Assembly: GCF_001949145.1 (NCBI RefSeq)
Contig: NW_019091539.1
Coordinates: forward strand, 1,191,005 to 1,255,004
Length of the DNA: 64,000 bases
DNA from: Acanthaster planci
Taxonomy: Eukaryota; Echinodermata; Asteroidea; Valvatida; Acanthasteridae
Reading direction: 5' to 3'
Position 1 is the first letter of the stretch. Each line of letters opens with the position of its first letter. The notes beneath the pieces are model-generated. The model ran no database searches. It saw nothing but the letters and a program-made list of their open reading frames with translations, and was not told the origin of the DNA. Below, one piece after another: positions 60,391 through 64,000 of this stretch. The translations under genes and the position numbers were made by a program.

Positions 60391-62884
60391 CATGGAGCTA
60401 TTTAACCACTCAACGGATAGTGAGCCAGATAAGAGTGAAACAAACGGGCCCAGAGACAATCTTGTCTCTTGTTGTTGGTCGAACTTGAACCATATATTGC
60501 TGGTAAGCTGATGCAGAAGCCAGACGGTGTCATGCTTAGGATGGAAGTTTTTGTTTTGTTTAAACAGAGCACAGTTTTGTCGATGTCGTTTTCGAGCTTT
60601 TCATGGTGAAGGTGGCAAGTTAAGTCAAAAAGGCGAAGACGTTTTTGTCTTTTTTTTGTTTTGTTGCTTTTGTTGTTTTCGTTGTTGTTATCATGATTTT
60701 CCGGCGGGCACCATTTATTATCATGCTCTGTGTGTAAGCAAGCGTCTATTACTGTACATAGGGCCTAGGTTTTTTGTTTTTTTGTAATACGCGGATCCGA
60801 ATTTTGATCAGAAAACCATCATTCGTTCACTGACACCAGAACCCTCCAAAAGGATGGTACGAACCATCAATGGGACTACTGATTTAGGATCTGTATGAAA
60901 CAAACAGGCCCACTCTTTAAAAAATAGTAAAAGGTTGCAAGAAAAGAAAACTGTTTTGCGTCTCTGCGCCTACGTTAAAGCTTAAAAAGTATTTGCGTGA
61001 AAGTCAATATACATGTACTGCAACTTTCAACAGTTCTGCTACTTGTACAAAAGACACAACATAACAGGAGAAAAAGAAACAGGACGTAGTCAAGCGTGAG
61101 TTGGACAGGAACGACGGTTGAGGCGTGTATGCGACAACCTCTAATGCTTATGGCAAAACAGACATTCTGACTCGCAAAACTGTATACTAGAGAGGGATTC
61201 TACATCAGCTCCATCTGCGCTCCATCCGCATCGAAACCGAGGCTCTCTGAGTTGAGCTTTGTCGCGCACGCCCGAGGAGTCGACACAGTACATGCAGTAT
61301 CCGGTTCGTAAGTGTGACGCCACTTCAGTTAAACCACGCCCACTGCACAAGATACACGACCATCGCAGGTACGTTAGTTCGCGGTAAATTGCCGTTATTT
61401 TTTCTTTTGATTTTACGTGTTGAGTCATCCCGAAAGAATCTTCCACAAAAAGTTGAAGCCTGGAAAAGTCTTAATTTAACATTCCTTTATGTATTTTGTG
61501 TCTTGACTCCTTACTTTCCATCTTCTGACACATACAGCCTCGTTTCCAAACGCGGAAATGCGCAGATCGACGCTAAAAGCGTCGTATTGGCAAGCGTCAA
61601 ATACAGGCCTTAATGAACAGCGCTAGATTTTGTGGGAGGTTTCACAGCAGCTTTTCGAATTTGAGTCTGGGGGTCATCTACCCGCAAGAAGACCTCCCCT
61701 TTGGACTTTTTTTTTAACCTGCCGTGGTCGGTTAATCCTCCCGTGGTGAAATGGGTATGTGTCAAAGTCCATTATTATATAAGCGGGAATTATACGGACC
61801 TCTAAATAAGATGCCATTATCTGTATTCACCACTTTCACGGAACGTGTACATACAGGCTTGACGACGCTTTGAACGGTTGGCACTATCACAGCCTAGATT
61901 CACAAGCTTTAAAAGAAGTCCACGGACTTGAAATCCATAGTCTAATGGAATCAATGCCCGGGTACGTAGTTTGGCTGTGCTTGACGATTCATTGAACTGG
62001 CGTCCAAGTAAAAAGTCTTTGAAGCAAAGTTAGATGAGGGACACAAATGAGAAATTTCGGACGAGTGGGAACTAAAAATCATTGAAGAGTTTAACTACAT
62101 GCTGCACAGTTGTGTTTTGTTTAAAATCTAAAAAAAAAATGGCTAGTGCTTTCAAAAAATCGGAGCTATGAGCGCACACTCATTGTTTTCCAGACGTACG
62201 GTGCAATTATACTTATTGAAAGATAATTTGAAACGTTTTGCAGAAAATTCTTGGTGTTCTTGATTAAATTTTGCCAATCCAATAGACTGATTGCGCCCGA
62301 TATATCACATGACCAATAGTAGCATCAATCTCATAGCAACGTGTGTTGTGAGTGTTGTTTTACAATATAGCCTAATTACGGTATGGTACCTATCACATCA
62401 GTAGTCTGAGTAAGGTACCTACCATCGGCTTTACTTTGGTAAATGATACTTAATAGGAAACCTTTTCTTTTGGTGGACGCCGTGTTTGTTGATGCATGGA
62501 TTAAATGCCCACCATAGGTCACGTGAATTAGGGTTTGTTCGATCAGCAGACCATTCCTAGCAGATCGGGTTTTGCTTTTAGTGTCGTAAATTAAGTTAAA
62601 AGGCCGAGTGTGTTAAGTGCGACCGTGTGACTGACCAATTCACAGACACGTCACCATACCTGTTTTACGTACAAAGGGTGGACATTCCTTTGTTCTCCTG
62701 TGGTTAAGGAAACTGACGAAAACGTTCCTTTTTCTACAAATAGGATAACTCCTTTTGAGCTGCATTTTTGATGATGATTTCTTGGACTGTTCCTCTTCAT
62801 TTTGCCACGGATAACGGTGACCCCAAAATGCCTCTGAAACAGTTTTGCAGAGAGGGGAAAACATTGTGTGGACGTATGCGAGTC

Positions 62885-62958
62885 CACATAACGCCACCGC
62901 ACCCTACATTATGTGGACTTCTTTTGTGCAGAGGTCCACACTGTGTATGCCACGCCTG
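62885..62958 (-). repeat. Interspersed repeat shared with 44.6 kb
   Basis: ggacttcttttgtgcagagg + tccacac matches the complement of 44644-44718. No coding meaning evident. Confidence 0.8.
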
Positions 62959-64000
62959 CACACTGGTTTGTGTACGTGGCACCAACCGCCGCACACACGG
63001 GCACCAACTCGGCTACTATTATTATTATTATTTTCCTAGGAAGTTTAGGGGTAATTATAATAAAATGGGAGTATCTTAACCGTTGCGCATGCGTTATTTG
63101 TCCAGGAACGTCGGTGCAAGAAATACACGGAAGGTTTTTAAATTTGTACCTCGAACTGAGACGGTGTTTGCCTGTGGGCCAAGCTACATCAAACACAACG
63201 TGGTCTATTGAAGCGTATTATGCGCAATGTACATGTACACTGTACATGTCAGCGTTCTGGCGATGACGTCATCCAATCGGCAGGGGAGCACGAACGGCAC
63301 AAAGGGGATTTTTTGGTGGGCGAGGAAACGCAGGGTCTTTTTATACATTTTGGGGTCATAATTATTGGGGTAAACATTAAACTTACGATTCATTTCATAG
63401 TTACGTATTTACTGTATTTTAAAATACTTCACGTGAACTAACTGTATTCTATTTCTTTTACCCTTTAAGTTTTAAATATCCATTAAATTGATGCAGTTTG
63501 CAGTTAACCACGCATATATACGATAATTACCCCAAACAAGACGACGGAATGATAGATGCAGTAAATTGTAAATCCCTACGTTAGGAATTTTGTAAAATTG
63601 CTTCAAAAAGCCAATGTTGTAAAGTACTGGACTAAGGAATGTGCGTGAAAGAAATTTCAGAGCCAAGCGTGCTATATATTTAATACAAGCCTGGAAATAA
63701 AAGCTGTGCTTTAGTTTGATTATTTGTTTGAACAAGAAATCGTCGTATTAGTACTATAAGGTCATTAACAAAATTTTCGCACTAAAAGGTTTTTAAATTT
63801 TTTTAAACTTGAAATTCAAGCAAAGTCCTGCTGTAAATTTGAGAAACAGTCCCCTAAAATGATTTTTATCAATGAAATATTGTGCAACATTATCTATTTC
63901 TTTATGAAGTTCTTTCATGCTTAGAATAGGGCCCGAAAATTATTTTCAAAATCATCAGTGCTTTAAGGTCGTTACTGCCAAAACGACCTTATAGCACTGA

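Larger units (their letters stand above)
59265..64000. other. 5' flank of amylase and further non-coding sequence
   Basis: No gene recognised. Contains CRE palindromes at 59649-59656 and 63264-63271, a SINE fragment at about 60255-60390, the repeat shared with 44.6 kb at 62885-62958, an (ATT)n run near 63017-63031 and a GTACATGTAC palindrome near 63229-63247. Confidence 0.55.

Overview
The window is draft genomic DNA from an animal: intron-containing genes with GT-AG junctions, long AT-rich non-coding stretches, many small inverted-repeat elements and tRNA-derived SINEs, and one unresolved base (n at 44094). Over-representation of GTAGGCCTA(C)-type words and the style of the amylase gene suggest an invertebrate deuterostome, probably an echinoderm or other ambulacrarian. 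That placement is inference. There is no sign of bacterial, viral or organellar DNA.

Two protein genes can be supported, in convergent orientation. (1) On the + strand, five exons between 30941 and 51227 encode what I recognise as an orthologue of CBARP (BARP/Dos), the single-pass membrane protein that binds voltage-gated calcium channel beta subunits and restrains channel activity. The order is a transmembrane exon (30941-31092), an ATG-less 46-codon exon (34645-34782), two short acidic exons (47075-47163, 47655-47814; the second has the RRVSF motif) and a 3.2-kb terminal exon (48032-51227). Reading phase is kept across all four junctions, giving 1244 codons from the first exon seen, versus roughly 700 residues in mammals. 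The 5' end is not firmly located; a nine-codon candidate first exon lies at 19577-19603. (2) On the - strand, three exons (59264-59128, 58018-57780, 57002-55906) join in phase into a complete 490-residue secreted alpha-amylase of the animal chloride-dependent type. It has a signal peptide, all three catalytic residues and the chloride-binding triad.

Layout: 1-9.2 kb, nothing coding; 9.49-10.0 kb, a dense cluster of RFX X-box-like palindromes, with a CRE plus further X-box-like sites at 14.3 kb; 15.2 kb, a MITE-like element; 18.1-18.7 kb, a dimeric tRNA-derived SINE with inverted-repeat arms and a 12-bp target duplication; 19.6 kb, the candidate CBARP first exon; 29.3 kb, another SINE; 30.2-51.2 kb, CBARP with introns full of foldback elements; 51.2-55.9 kb, 3' flanks of both genes; 55.9-59.3 kb, amylase; 59.3-64 kb, non-coding with SINE fragments and repeats.

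The two genes have no evident functional link: one is a neuronal or secretory-cell calcium channel regulator, the other a digestive enzyme. The most interesting items are the long CBARP orthologue, with its conserved blocks and unusual charged C-terminal repeat, and the X-box cluster.
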